From Streptomyces boluensis (GTDB lineage Bacteria; Actinomycetota; Actinomycetes; Streptomycetales; Streptomycetaceae): 54,490 bases of DNA. Location of the stretch: positions 1 to 54,490 of the forward strand of contig NZ_JAAAHS010000006.1 of assembly GCF_009908195.1 (NCBI RefSeq), written 5' to 3'. The notes under the pieces were generated by a model. That model ran no database searches. It saw only the letters and a list, made by a program, of their open reading frames with translations, and was not told where the DNA came from. The translations under genes were made by a program, and so were the position numbers. Positions 18,957 to 27,542 of the stretch are shown piece by piece. Positions within the stretch are counted from its first letter, which is position 1. Each line of letters begins with the position of its first letter.

Positions 18957-19310
18957 GTGCACTTCCGCTCCACACCCGCGCCCCCTGGCCGTCCACCTGC
19001 GCCGGGTACGGGTGACGGCCCCGACGGCGCCCCGCGGCGCGTACGGCGAGCGTTCCTCGCCGTGAACGGGGCGCCCCTGGCCGTCGGCATCGTGCTGTCC
19101 TGCTCCACCGAGGCCACCGGCGTGGACGTCGTCGGGCGACTCACGCTCGGCGTCGTATGGGGCGTGCTGCAACTGGGCGTCTTCCTCGCCAGTGTGTGGT
19201 GGTACGAGGACCGGTGCGCGCGCGTGCGCCACCACGTCGAGCTGTCTCCAGCGCCCCTCGGACCGGCCGGTGCAGCAGATGCTCCGCCGATGCGAGAGGC
19301 CGGGTGGTGA
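18957..19310 (+). CDS. DUF485-like small membrane protein of a symporter pair
   Basis: 117 residues with two membrane segments: AVNGAPLAVGIVLSCS, and LTLGVVWGVLQLGVFLASVW followed by WYEDRCARVR. The second matches the typical end of DUF485 proteins. GTG 18957 has GGAGG 5 bases upstream. It stops 4 bases before the SSS symporter gene. DUF485 proteins are almost always paired with acetate- or pyruvate-type sodium symporters and are thought to be accessory subunits. Confidence 0.72.
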   Translation: MHFRSTPAPPGRPPAPGTGDGPDGAPRRVRRAFLAVNGAPLAVGIVLSCSTEATGVDVVGRLTLGVVWGVLQLGVFLASVWWYEDRCARVRHHVELSPAPLGPAGAADAPPMREAGW

Positions 19311-19314
19311 GCCG

Positions 19315-20967
19315 ATGACCACTCCTCTGCTCTTGAGTTCGGCTCCCCTCGACCCGGTCGGCTCGGCGGCTCGTGCCCCGGTGATCACTGCCTTCCTCGT
19401 CTTCATCGGCCTGTGCCTGCTGTGGGTCTTCACGCTCGCCAGCCCTGACGAACGCCCCGAGAGCCTCTACATCGCCGACCGGTCCCTCACACCCCTCTTC
19501 AACGGCTTCGCCCTGGCGGGTGAATACATCACCGTCGTCACGCTGTTCACGGCAACCGGCGCGATCGCCCTGTTCGGCTACGACGGGTTCGCCTCCGCCG
19601 TCGACAGCGTCATCGCACTCGGGGCGCTGCTGCTCCTCGCCCGGAAGGTCCGCGAAAGCGGCTGCTTCACCCTCGGCGGTCTCTTCTCCCTGCGAGCGTC
19701 AGGTCCGGGAGTGCGCACGGCGGCGGCCGTGGTGACGCTGTTCATCACCGTTCCCCTGCTCGTGGTCCAACTGCGTGCCGCCGGCATCAGCGCCGCGCTC
19801 CTGATCGGCATGTCGACCGACACGGCCCAGGTGGCCTGCACGGTGCTGATGGGCCTGCTCGTCGCCTGCTTCGCCGCGGTGGCGGACCTGCGAGGGGCGA
19901 GCTTCGTACAGATCGCCAAGGTGCCCGTCACCTTCCTTGCGCTCTCGGTGATCACCCTGCTCGCGTTGCGGAAGTTCTCGTGGAGCCCCGGCGACCTGCT
20001 CACGGCAGCGGTCGAGCAGAGCACGGATCCGGACGGGTATCTGAGTCGCGGTCTGTGGGCGCACACGGCGGGGCTCGGCCCGTTGAACACCATCAGCGAC
20101 CACATCATCGTGATCCTCGGAATGGCGATGATGCCGCACCTGCTCCTCCGCGTCGCCGCCTCGGGGAGCGGACGGTCCGCACGTCGGTCCACGAGCATCG
20201 CGGTGGGGCTGACGGGAGTCTTCTATCTCCTCCTGATCGCGACGGGCTTCGCGGCCGCGGCGGTGGTCGGCAGCGGGCAGATCGGCGCGGTCGACGCCAA
20301 CGGGCAGGCGGCCCCGATCCTGCTGGCCTCCGGCGTCCTCGGGCACGCGTCGACGGCGCGCGTGGTGGTCATCACCGTCGTCGCGTGCGTCGCCTTCCTC
20401 GCCGTACTGACGGGCGTGACCAGCGTGACCTTCGCCGCCGCGGTGTCCCTCACACACGACGTCCTCGCCCGGACCAAGCGCCCCCTAGGCGCCACCGGAG
20501 AGGTCAGGGCGCTGCGCACCACCGTCGCCGTCCTGTGCGTGGGCGGCCTCGCCCTGTCCGCCGCCGTGCACGACTACCCCGTCGAATTCCTGGTCACCTT
20601 CTCGTTGGGCACCGCGGCGACCTGTGTCTTCCCCGCGCTGATCTACTCCTTCTTCTGGCCGGGCTTCAACCGCAGAGGCCTCCTGTGGTCCGTCTACGGC
20701 GGGCTTTTCCTCTGCACAGCCCTCACGTTCTTCTCGCCCACCGTCTCCGGGACCGACTTCGCGTTGTGGCCGGAGGCGTCCTTCGACTGGTACCCGTTCC
20801 ACACCTCGGGCCTGGTCTCCGTACCGGCGGCCTTCCTCCTCGGATGGCTGGGCAGTACGAGGCAGCCGGCGCTGAGCGGCCGCGGTACGCGACGCGCGGC
20901 GTCCCAGCGGACGAGCGGCAGCGGCACCCGCCATGAGGCCCCGCCCGCCTCGGTCTGGCGGGGATGA
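19315..20967 (+). CDS. Sodium:solute symporter (SSS family, acetate/monocarboxylate type)
   Basis: 550 residues with about 13 hydrophobic segments. Recognisable SSS features include YIADRSLTPLFNGFALAGEYITVVTLF, KVRESGCFTLGGLFSLRASG, SDHIIVILGMAMMPHLLLR and VAFLAVLTGVTSVTFAAAVSLTHDVLA. This is the ActP/MctC arrangement for acetate, pyruvate or other short carboxylates, driven by sodium or proton. Pairing with a DUF485 protein supports that subgroup. The last ~35 residues are polar and cytoplasmic. The gene ends at a hairpin terminator facing the biosynthetic operon. Confidence 0.85.
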   Translation: MTTPLLLSSAPLDPVGSAARAPVITAFLVFIGLCLLWVFTLASPDERPESLYIADRSLTPLFNGFALAGEYITVVTLFTATGAIALFGYDGFASAVDSVIALGALLLLARKVRESGCFTLGGLFSLRASGPGVRTAAAVVTLFITVPLLVVQLRAAGISAALLIGMSTDTAQVACTVLMGLLVACFAAVADLRGASFVQIAKVPVTFLALSVITLLALRKFSWSPGDLLTAAVEQSTDPDGYLSRGLWAHTAGLGPLNTISDHIIVILGMAMMPHLLLRVAASGSGRSARRSTSIAVGLTGVFYLLLIATGFAAAAVVGSGQIGAVDANGQAAPILLASGVLGHASTARVVVITVVACVAFLAVLTGVTSVTFAAAVSLTHDVLARTKRPLGATGEVRALRTTVAVLCVGGLALSAAVHDYPVEFLVTFSLGTAATCVFPALIYSFFWPGFNRRGLLWSVYGGLFLCTALTFFSPTVSGTDFALWPEASFDWYPFHTSGLVSVPAAFLLGWLGSTRQPALSGRGTRRAASQRTSGSGTRHEAPPASVWRG

Positions 20968-20978
20968 CCGGATGCGGC

Positions 20979-21008
20979 TCCGGGCCAGGAGCCGCCAACT
21001 GGCCCGGA
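20979..21008. terminator. Hairpin terminator between convergent genes
   Basis: A 9-bp perfect stem TCCGGGCCA/TGGCCCGGA with a 12-base loop follows the symporter stop. It can also terminate the six-gene operon arriving from the other side. Confidence 0.6.
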
Positions 21009-21094
21009 CCGCACGTCACTTGACGACGACCGGCGGGACGCAGGTGCTCGACGCACTGCCTCGGACCGCGGCAGACAACCCCTGGCACGGCCCG

Positions 21095-22024
21095 TCAGCC
21101 CGGCAGGGCCGAAAGCCAGGCGGCATCCGCCGGGGCGTAGTCGCTGAGCGTGCGCCGGGCCTCCCAACCCCGGCGCCGCGCCTTGGTCACGTCCAGGACG
21201 ACGGAGTTGGCGAGTTGGTCGACGGCGTAGCGGGTGAGGGGCTGCTCGGTGTGCGGACGCAGCCGGGTCAACGCTGCGGCGGCGCGTACCGCTGTGGCGG
21301 TGACCGGCCGCGGCAGGTGGCCGATGCGGGCGCGGACACCGTGGGCGCGCAGCACGGTCCGGATGGCCTCGTCCCGGTCGTACGGGGCCGGATCGGCGAT
21401 GTTGTACGCGCCCTCGGGCCAGTCGGCCGCCGCCAGACACGCGTCGGTGAGGTTCTCGACGGCCGTCAGGCTGAGCCGGACGCTCGGCCCGGGGAGCATC
21501 AGCAGCCCGTGCCGGACGCGGGAGAGGAGCCGGGGCGCCAAGTGGGGGTCCCCGGCGCCGTAGACCGCGCGCGGACGCAGCACCACGGCACCGGCGTCGA
21601 GGGCGAGGGCCTCACCGGCGGCCTTGGTGCGCCCGTACGCGTTGAGGTGGCCGCGGACCGGATGGTCCTCGGTGATGTGCGTGCGGCCGGGGCCCCGCTC
21701 GTACACGCTGGCACTGCTCACCCACACCACGGGCCGCCCGGCCGCGGCCCGGAGGAGGCGGGCCGTGCCGTCGACATTGACGGCGTGCATGGCGGCCTCG
21801 GCGGGGGAGCGCGGGCACGGGTCGCCGACGGCGGCGGCGCAGTGGACGACGAGGTCCGCGCCCGACAGGTCGGGGATGTCGCGTGCCGCGTCCCAGGGGA
21901 TGTGCCGCCCGACCGGGCCGGGGCGGCGCCCGACGCACAGGACGTCGGCGCCGCGGGCGGCGGCCGTGACGGCGACGTGCGAGCCGCAGAAGCCGCTCGC
22001 TCCTGTGACGGCGATGGTGGTCAT
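21095..22024 (-). CDS. OleD-like NAD(P)-dependent epimerase/reductase (SDR)
   Basis: 309 residues of extended SDR type. The nucleotide loop is ITVTGASGFCGSH-like (TGASGFCGSHVA) at residues ~7-18. The catalytic Ser is in VVWVSSASVYERG and the Tyr/Lys pair in NAYGRTKAAGEALALDAG. The later part, VENLTDACLAAADWPEGAYNIADP, resembles 3-beta-hydroxysteroid dehydrogenase and OleD proteins. With the OleA-like and OleC-like genes in the same operon, the natural role is reduction of a 2-alkyl-3-ketoacid to the 3-hydroxyacid. The start overlaps the P450 stop (ATGA), and it is the last gene of the six-gene operon. A sugar epimerase role is the alternative. Confidence 0.75.
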   Translation of the reverse strand: MTTIAVTGASGFCGSHVAVTAAARGADVLCVGRRPGPVGRHIPWDAARDIPDLSGADLVVHCAAAVGDPCPRSPAEAAMHAVNVDGTARLLRAAAGRPVVWVSSASVYERGPGRTHITEDHPVRGHLNAYGRTKAAGEALALDAGAVVLRPRAVYGAGDPHLAPRLLSRVRHGLLMLPGPSVRLSLTAVENLTDACLAAADWPEGAYNIADPAPYDRDEAIRTVLRAHGVRARIGHLPRPVTATAVRAAAALTRLRPHTEQPLTRYAVDQLANSVVLDVTKARRRGWEARRTLSDYAPADAAWLSALPG

Positions 22025-23196
22025 GGGTGCTCCGGTGGTGCGGGGCGGGCCGTGGCCCCGCCGCTGCTGGTGGTTCGGCCCGTCCGCGTGGCCCGGACGG
22101 TGAGTGTGCGCCAGCCGGGCAGGGCCGCGCGGCGGTCGACGCGGGCGCGCAGGACGGTCGGTTGGTGGGGCGCGAGTGCGGCGAGCGTGTCGTCGAGTTG
22201 GGCACGGGCAAGCCGCGCGCCGGGACAGGCGTGCGGGCCCGCGCCGAACACGAGTTGGGCCACGTCGGCCGGTGCCGGGGCATGGGTGTCGGGCGGCTCG
22301 CAGTGGGCGCGTGCCGCGTGCCGGGCGACCAGGATCAGGCGGTCGCCCGCGCTCACCGGGCATCCGCCCAGCTCGGCGTCGGCGGCCGCCACGCGGGGCA
22401 GCAGCGGGGACGGTGCGACGACGCGCAGGAGTTCGCGTACGAGCGCCGGGCGCAGCCGGTCGTCGGCGGCCTGGTCCCAGAGCCCGGCGTCGGCGCACCA
22501 TGCGGCGGCCCGGGGCAGGGCCGCGACGGTGGTGTTGACGGCGGCGACGGCGAGCATGGCGCGCAGCGCGGACTCCGGGGCCGCGTCGCGCGGGCAGCCC
22601 GGCGCGAGGAGCGCCTCCAGATGTGCGGCCGCTGCGGCGGCGGCGCGTGCGGTGCCGGGCGGCCGGGGTCCGGGCAGATGGTCGCGTACGGCGGTGGCAG
22701 CCGCGTGTGCCGCGGCTTCGGCGATGTCCTCCGGGTCGGCCCGGGTGTCGAGGAGTGCGCGGACGGTGGCGCCGGCCAGTTCGCGGGCCAGGGGGACGAG
22801 GTCGACCGTGCGGCCGGTGCCGAGCGGGGCGAGCCGGCGGGCGAGGACGTCACGCCAGACGGGGCGCAGGAGCTCCACGCCGCTCGCGCCGAGGTCGTCG
22901 GCGAGGGTGCGCCGGGTGTTCCGGTGGTCGCTGCCGTGCTGGTCGAACAGCGTTCCCCCGGCGGAGAGTTGGCGGGCCGCGCCGCCCGTGGTGCCGGCCG
23001 CGGTGCGGTCCAGCGGGATGCGGGTGAGGGCGTGCCGGTACGGCTCGGTCCCGTGCACGAGGAGCGTGCCGCCGACCCGGGTCACGTCCTTGCGGCGCGT
23101 GGCCGCGAGGAGGGCGAAAAGCACGGGGTGGGAGCGGGTGTGGACGCGGCGGTCGCGGCGCAGGGCCCGGCCCGTGGTGGAGGTCCGGCCGGTCAT
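22021..23196 (-). CDS. Cytochrome P450
   Basis: 391 residues. The heme-binding loop is VFGAGPHACPGARLARAQL, with the axial Cys in HACPG. The K-helix ExxR is in LVRELLRVVAPSPLLPR. The I-helix region AMLAVAAVNTTVAALP lacks the usual Ala/Gly-Gly-x-Asp/Glu-Thr pattern and has NTT instead. That could mean unusual oxygen activation or simply divergence. ATG 23196 overlaps the upstream GT2 stop and its own stop overlaps the reductase start. In this operon it probably hydroxylates or otherwise oxidises the lipid-like product. It needs ferredoxin partners, which are not adjacent. Confidence 0.87.
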   Translation of the reverse strand: MTGRTSTTGRALRRDRRVHTRSHPVLFALLAATRRKDVTRVGGTLLVHGTEPYRHALTRIPLDRTAAGTTGGAARQLSAGGTLFDQHGSDHRNTRRTLADDLGASGVELLRPVWRDVLARRLAPLGTGRTVDLVPLARELAGATVRALLDTRADPEDIAEAAAHAAATAVRDHLPGPRPPGTARAAAAAAAHLEALLAPGCPRDAAPESALRAMLAVAAVNTTVAALPRAAAWCADAGLWDQAADDRLRPALVRELLRVVAPSPLLPRVAAADAELGGCPVSAGDRLILVARHAARAHCEPPDTHAPAPADVAQLVFGAGPHACPGARLARAQLDDTLAALAPHQPTVLRARVDRRAALPGWRTLTVRATRTGRTTSSGGATARPAPPEHP

Positions 23197-23966
23197 CGGA
23201 CGTGCACCTGCCCGAGCTCGGCCGGACGGTAGCGGCGGTCCCAGGACCACAGCAGGGTGCGGCGGGCGCCCCACGCCCGCAGCCGCCTGAGACTGGTGTG
23301 CACGACCATCCGCTCCGCGCGTGCGATCCGGTCGCTGTGCTCGCGGGCCCGGTTGAGCAGGACCACGTCCTCGGGCGGCCCTTCCAGCGGGGTGCGGGGC
23401 GCGCCGCCGCAGCGCAGGTACAGGTCGGCGGTGATGGCGAGGTTGTGGCCGTGGCACAGCACATAGGGGGCGCGGTAGCGCGGGTGGCGGTGTGCGGAGC
23501 GGTAGCGACCGTACAGCGCGGTCGCCCGGATCACGGCGGGGAGCAAACGCTCGACGGGGGTGGGGTGTTCGTCGCTGCGCGGGACACTCCGGCCGCAGGC
23601 CATCTCGGTTCCGCGGGCGAACTCGGCGCGTGCCGCGGCGATCCAGTCGTGCGCCGGCAGGCAGTCGGCGTCGGTGCGTACGAGCAGTCGGGCGCCGTGC
23701 TCGATGGCGTGCCGGAACCCGGTGTCGACGGCGGCGCCGGTGCCCCGCTCCTTCTCGTGGACCAGGTGCACGGGCATGGGCGCGGTGGCGGCGAAGCCGC
23801 GCACGAGCGCGGCGGTCCCGTCGGTGGAGGCGTTGTCGACGACCACGAGGGTGTAGCGGGTGTCGGTCTGCGCGGCGAGCGCGTCGAGGGTGGCCCCGAT
23901 GGACTTCTCCTCGTTGTAGGCGGGCACCACGGCCCAGAGCAGCGGACCGTTGTCGGGTGGCGTCAT
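23193..23966 (-). CDS. Family 2 glycosyltransferase (second copy)
   Basis: 257 residues with a GT-A fold: VVPAYNEEKSIGATLDAL, VVVDNASTDGTAAL and RTDADCLPAHDW, where DAD is the metal-binding DxD. It lacks transmembrane helices, so it should act in the cytoplasm or at the membrane surface. It is a clear paralogue of the GT2 at 25462-26202: same length class, the same AVDTGFR(H/Y)AI segment before the DxD, and the same CGR and DEH motifs after it. Both neighbours overlap by ATGA. The donor and acceptor are unknown; the operon suggests the condensed acyl product as acceptor. Confidence 0.83.
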   Translation of the reverse strand: MTPPDNGPLLWAVVPAYNEEKSIGATLDALAAQTDTRYTLVVVDNASTDGTAALVRGFAATAPMPVHLVHEKERGTGAAVDTGFRHAIEHGARLLVRTDADCLPAHDWIAAARAEFARGTEMACGRSVPRSDEHPTPVERLLPAVIRATALYGRYRSAHRHPRYRAPYVLCHGHNLAITADLYLRCGGAPRTPLEGPPEDVVLLNRAREHSDRIARAERMVVHTSLRRLRAWGARRTLLWSWDRRYRPAELGQVHVR

Positions 23967-25462
23967 CGTCGGCTCCGTCGGGCGGGGCGGGCGCTCTGTT
24001 CGGCGAGGCGCGCGGCGGCGAGGCGGGCGGTGGCGGCGCGGTCGGGCTTCAGGGAGCGGCCGGAGAGCGGGATGTCGGCGAGGAGCACGGCGTCCGGCCG
24101 GGCGGCGCCCATACGGTCCAGGGGCCCGGCCAGTGCGGCGCGCAGGGCGGTGCGGTCGGATCCCGGGGCGGGCTGTACGACGGCGACGAGGTGCTCGTCT
24201 CCGTCACCTGCCGGTACGCCCACGATCAGGGCGAGTTCGACTCCCGGGACGTGCAGCGCCGGTTCGTACAGACCGGGATAGATGTTCTCCGCATGCCTGA
24301 GCACCATGTCCTTGTGGCGGCCCTCAAGGACGATCCGGCCCGAGTCGAGGCGCGCCCGGTCACCGGTCGCGACCCACGGGTCCGGCTCCTCGCCGAGATA
24401 GCGGTCGCGTGCGGCCGGGCCGGACAGCAGCAGTTCGCCGTGCGCGTCGGTCTTGGCGGTCACTCCGGGCAGGGGTGCGCCGACGAGGTCGCCGTCGCCC
24501 GTGAAGGCGGCCTTGTCGGCCTGCTCGACGGCAGCGGCCGGGAACAGTTCCGTCAGGGCGTAGACGCCCCACGCCTCGGCGGCGCCCGCGTGTTTGACGC
24601 GGGTGAGGAGTTCGGTGCTCGCGGGCGCCGAACCGGTCCAGACCCGTCCGGTGAACCGCCCGCCGGCCGCCAGCACGCTCCGCAGTTGAGGAGGCGTCAA
24701 ATACGTGGCCTGTGGGGTGAGTTGACGCAACTGGCGGGACAGGGAGCGCGGGGACCGGGCGGGCAGCGCGACCGGGGCGCCGCTCGCGAGGGAGGGCAGC
24801 AGAACGAAGAAGGTGCCGCCGAGGACGGGCCGCCCGGCGGCGGGGCGGACCAGGTCGACGACCGTGGCCATGCCGGCGGCGAGCGAGGAGCGGCTGTGCA
24901 CCACGGCGCGGGGCCGTGAGGTGGTGCCCGAGGTGAATACGACGACCGCGTCGCCGTCCGCGTCGACAGGGCGCGGCAGTCCCGTCGTACGACCGCCGTC
25001 GTCCAGGGCCGGGGCGCAGCCGGGCAGTCGGGGCCCGACGGTGACGACCGGGCCGAGGTCCGAGAGCTGCGGCAGGGCGAGCCGGGCGCGGCGGGCGAGC
25101 GGTCGGGCCCAACCGGCAGCGGCCTGCGCGGTGGCGTCGGCGAGGACCAACTCGGGGCGGGCCAGGGCGAGTCGGGCGCGCAGCACGTCCGGTCCGGCGC
25201 CGGGGTCGAGCACCGCGGCCCGCGCGCCGAGCCGGTGCGCGGCGAGCATCACGGCGAGGGCACGGGGCCCGGGGCGTACAGCGACGCCGATGGTGCTGCC
25301 CCAGGTGACGCCCCGCCGGTGGAGCGCGCCGGTTAGGGCGTCGGCGAGGTCGGCCAGGTCCCCGTTGGTGACCTTGGTGCGTACGGCGCCGGTAAGGCCT
25401 GTGCCCAGGAGGGCGGGCCGGTCGGGCCGGGCCCGCAGGGCGTGGGCGAGTGTGTCGAGCAT
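23963..25462 (-). CDS. OleC-like adenylate-forming enzyme (class I AMP-binding)
   Basis: 499 residues of the ANL fold. The P-loop is VVFTSGTTSRPRAVVHS, where the usual PKG is PRA. The later motifs are WGVYALTELFP, VATGDRARLDSGRIVLEGRHKDMVLRHAENIYP and the C-terminal Lys in SGRSLKPDRAATA. In ole-type clusters the corresponding enzyme OleC adenylates a beta-hydroxy acid and closes it to a beta-lactone. Conventional acyl-CoA or acyl-ACP ligase activity is the alternative. It lies between the two GT2 genes; the start overlaps the preceding stop by one base (TGATG) and the stop overlaps the next start by ATGA. Confidence 0.72.
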   Translation of the reverse strand: MLDTLAHALRARPDRPALLGTGLTGAVRTKVTNGDLADLADALTGALHRRGVTWGSTIGVAVRPGPRALAVMLAAHRLGARAAVLDPGAGPDVLRARLALARPELVLADATAQAAAGWARPLARRARLALPQLSDLGPVVTVGPRLPGCAPALDDGGRTTGLPRPVDADGDAVVVFTSGTTSRPRAVVHSRSSLAAGMATVVDLVRPAAGRPVLGGTFFVLLPSLASGAPVALPARSPRSLSRQLRQLTPQATYLTPPQLRSVLAAGGRFTGRVWTGSAPASTELLTRVKHAGAAEAWGVYALTELFPAAAVEQADKAAFTGDGDLVGAPLPGVTAKTDAHGELLLSGPAARDRYLGEEPDPWVATGDRARLDSGRIVLEGRHKDMVLRHAENIYPGLYEPALHVPGVELALIVGVPAGDGDEHLVAVVQPAPGSDRTALRAALAGPLDRMGAARPDAVLLADIPLSGRSLKPDRAATARLAAARLAEQSARPARRSRR

Positions 25463-26202
25463 CAGCGTGGGTCCTCCCCGTGGCGGCCCGGACCCTTGTC
25501 GAGGTACCAGCGGGCGGTGCCGGTGATGCCGTAGGCGCGCAGCCTGCGGGTGGAGTTCTCCACGGCCATGTCGCGGGCGTGGACGATGGCGGTGGTGTGG
25601 CGGCGCACCCGGTTCAGGAACAGCCGGTCGGTGGGGGACGGACGGCGCGGCATGCCGCCGACGCGGTCGTACAGGGCGGCCGTGATGGCCATGTTGTTGC
25701 CGGCGTGCATCCGGTAGGGCGCGAGATAGCCGTGGCGGCGCCGGTGGGCGGGGCGGATCCGGCCGAAGAACGCGGCGATCCGGACCAGGGCGCGGAACCC
25801 GGCACGCCCGAGGGGGCCGTGCTCGTCGCGGCGGGCGTCGATGCGGCCGCACACCAGGCCCGCACCGTGGCGCAGGGCGTCGCGGGCGCCGGCGGTCCAG
25901 CCGGGGCGCGGCAGGCAGTCGGCGTCGGTACGGGCGAGGAGGGCCGCGCCGTGGTCGATCGCGTAACGGAAGCCGGTGTCGACCGCGCAGCCCACACCCT
26001 TCTCCGGCTCGCTGAGGACGTGCACCGGGAAGGGCGCCCAGCGGGCGAAGTCGTGCGCGATGGCGGCGGTGCCGTCGGTGGAGGCGTTGTCCACGACGAC
26101 CAGCGTGAAGTCGCGGTCGCGCTGGGCGGCGAGGGCCCGCAGGGTGGCGCCGATGCGCGCGGCCTCCTGGTGGGCGGGCACCACGACCCACAGGGCGTTC
26201 AC
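25462..26202 (-). CDS. Family 2 glycosyltransferase (first copy)
   Basis: 246 residues. WVVVPAHQEAARIGATLRAL starts the GT-A domain, followed by VVVDNASTDGTAAIAHDF, AVDTGFRYAIDHGAALLART, and DADCLPRPGW carrying the DxD. Later GNNMAITAALYDRVGGMPRRP is a typical acceptor-side helix. No transmembrane segments are visible. It is paralogous to the GT2 at 23193-23966 and separated from it only by the adenylate-forming gene, indicating duplication inside the operon or assembly from two related genes. The start overlaps the OleA-like stop (ATGA). Confidence 0.83.
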   Translation of the reverse strand: MNALWVVVPAHQEAARIGATLRALAAQRDRDFTLVVVDNASTDGTAAIAHDFARWAPFPVHVLSEPEKGVGCAVDTGFRYAIDHGAALLARTDADCLPRPGWTAGARDALRHGAGLVCGRIDARRDEHGPLGRAGFRALVRIAAFFGRIRPAHRRRHGYLAPYRMHAGNNMAITAALYDRVGGMPRRPSPTDRLFLNRVRRHTTAIVHARDMAVENSTRRLRAYGITGTARWYLDKGPGRHGEDPR

Positions 26203-27227
26203 GCCTTCTCCCAGACGAGGGTCATGAGGCTCACGCCGCCGCCGAGACCGACGAACAACACCCGCTCTCCCGGCCGCAGTTGCTCGTGGACGAGGTCGAG
26301 CTGCACGCCGAGCGTGGCGCTGGCCATGTTGCCGAGTTCCGGCACGGTGACGACGAGCCGGTCCCGGGGTACGCCGGTGAGTTCGGTGAACCGCTCCAGG
26401 TACGGGACGGTGACCTGGTGCACCAGGATGTGCCGGAAGTCGTTCCAGTCGAGGCCGGTGCGCTGCCGCATCCGGTCCAGGACCGACGTGCCGACCTTCT
26501 CGAAGACCTCGCGGAGTTCGCCGCCGTCGCCGTGGAAGTACGTGTGCTCGTCCCCGCGCGGGTGGCGTGAACCGCCGCCGAAGATCCCGCCGACCGGCCA
26601 GTGCTCGGAGTGGGTCTCGGTGTCCACGTCGAGGATGCCGCCCCGCTCCACCTGCTCAAGGACGACGGCCGCGCCCGCGTCCCCGAAGGTGTATCCCGCG
26701 AAGCCGTCGCGGAGTTGGCCCGGCCCGGAGGGCGCGTGCCGTACGGCCCGGCTCGGGGTCTCGCCCGTGACGACGAGGGCGCGGCGGGCGCGGCCGGCGA
26801 GGATCATCGAGCGGGCCGTGTCGATGCCGTTGACGAAGCTGTTGCAGGCGTTCGTCACGTCCAACGCGTGGGCGCGGGAGCCCAGTTCGGCCTGAACGAT
26901 GTGCGCGGTGGCCGGTTCGACCATGTCGCGTGTGGCGGAGGCGAACAGCAGCAGATCCACGTCGCACGGAGTGAGTCCGGCGCGTTCCAGTGCGGTGCGG
27001 GCCGCCCGCACGGCGAGCGTCGAGGCGTACTCGCCCTCCGCCGCGGCGCGGCGCGTGCCGATGCCGGTGACGCGTTCGAGGGTCCGCTCGGGGAGGCGGA
27101 CGCCGGAGGCGGCGGTGATCTGCTCCTGGAGGTCCCGCGACGTCACCTCGGTGTCGGGCAGGCAGGAGCCCACCGAGGTGATCCCGACACGGAGCGCCGC
27201 TCCGCGAGCAGCGTGGTCTATATGCAT
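26199..27227 (-). CDS. OleA-like condensing enzyme (KAS III / thiolase superfamily)
   Basis: 342 residues. The active-site Cys lies in ALDVTNACNSFVNGID, His in HILVHQVTVPYLERF and Asn in VPELGNMASATLG, which is the KAS III triad. RDMVEPATAHIVQAELG places a Glu where OleA enzymes carry the base for head-to-head condensation of two acyl chains; plain FabH lacks it. The enzyme is therefore predicted to join two acyl-CoAs to a 2-alkyl-3-ketoacid. ATG 27227 has no ribosome site, but TAGCGT lies 6 bases upstream as a -10, so the message may be leaderless. It is the first gene of a six-gene coupled operon. Confidence 0.78.
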   Translation of the reverse strand: MHIDHAARGAALRVGITSVGSCLPDTEVTSRDLQEQITAASGVRLPERTLERVTGIGTRRAAAEGEYASTLAVRAARTALERAGLTPCDVDLLLFASATRDMVEPATAHIVQAELGSRAHALDVTNACNSFVNGIDTARSMILAGRARRALVVTGETPSRAVRHAPSGPGQLRDGFAGYTFGDAGAAVVLEQVERGGILDVDTETHSEHWPVGGIFGGGSRHPRGDEHTYFHGDGGELREVFEKVGTSVLDRMRQRTGLDWNDFRHILVHQVTVPYLERFTELTGVPRDRLVVTVPELGNMASATLGVQLDLVHEQLRPGERVLFVGLGGGVSLMTLVWEKA

Positions 27228-27279
27228 GCGGGGACGCTACGAGCGGCGTCACGCGCCCCGCCTGAGCACGCGTACTCAG
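27228..27279 (-). promoter_or_regulatory. Promoter and palindromic operator of the six-gene operon
   Basis: CTGAGCACGCGTACTCAG at 27262-27279 is an 18-bp palindrome with one mismatched pair. On the minus strand a -10-like TAGCGT ends 6 bases before the ATG of the first gene, predicting a leaderless transcript. The palindrome would be centred near -43, the usual place for a dimeric activator. No good -35 is present, which fits activator dependence. Confidence 0.5.
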
Positions 27280-27542
27280 ATGGCCCTGCGTAGTCGGTCA
27301 CCTTGCGGGGTGCGCGAGTCGGGGCGCAGGGGGCCGTCGGCTGGATCCGGGCGACCCGGAGGCAGGCGTTCCGTGGTCCTACGGAGACGGCCGGCCCCCG
27401 GTGGGCGTGTCGCCCGGGGCGGTCCGTGGTTCACTCCTCGCCGACCAGCGGGCTGTCGTCCGGGAGGTGTAGCGGCCGCGCGCACCCTCGGCCACGGCGC
27501 GGCAGATCTCCCGCGACTCCTCGGCCGGCGGTGAGGTGGTCG
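27280..27542. other. Intergenic stretch, no gene seen
   Basis: Together with 27228-27279 this makes a 315-bp gap between the condensing enzyme start and the GMC oxidoreductase stop. Open frames exist on both strands but none has a start with a ribosome site or a recognisable domain. I see no convincing terminator hairpin for the GMC gene. Confidence 0.4.

Noticed and set aside
21095-27227. Calling the six-gene operon a complete olefin (OleABCD) pathway
   Set aside because: No OleB alpha/beta hydrolase is present in the operon; the only hydrolase in the window (45469) is an HSL-type esterase in another unit.
27420-27542. Possible small minus-strand gene after the GMC stop (ending LPDDSPLVGEE)
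   Set aside because: The C-terminal stretch looks protein-like, but no start codon with a ribosome site and no continuous sensible frame could be found.
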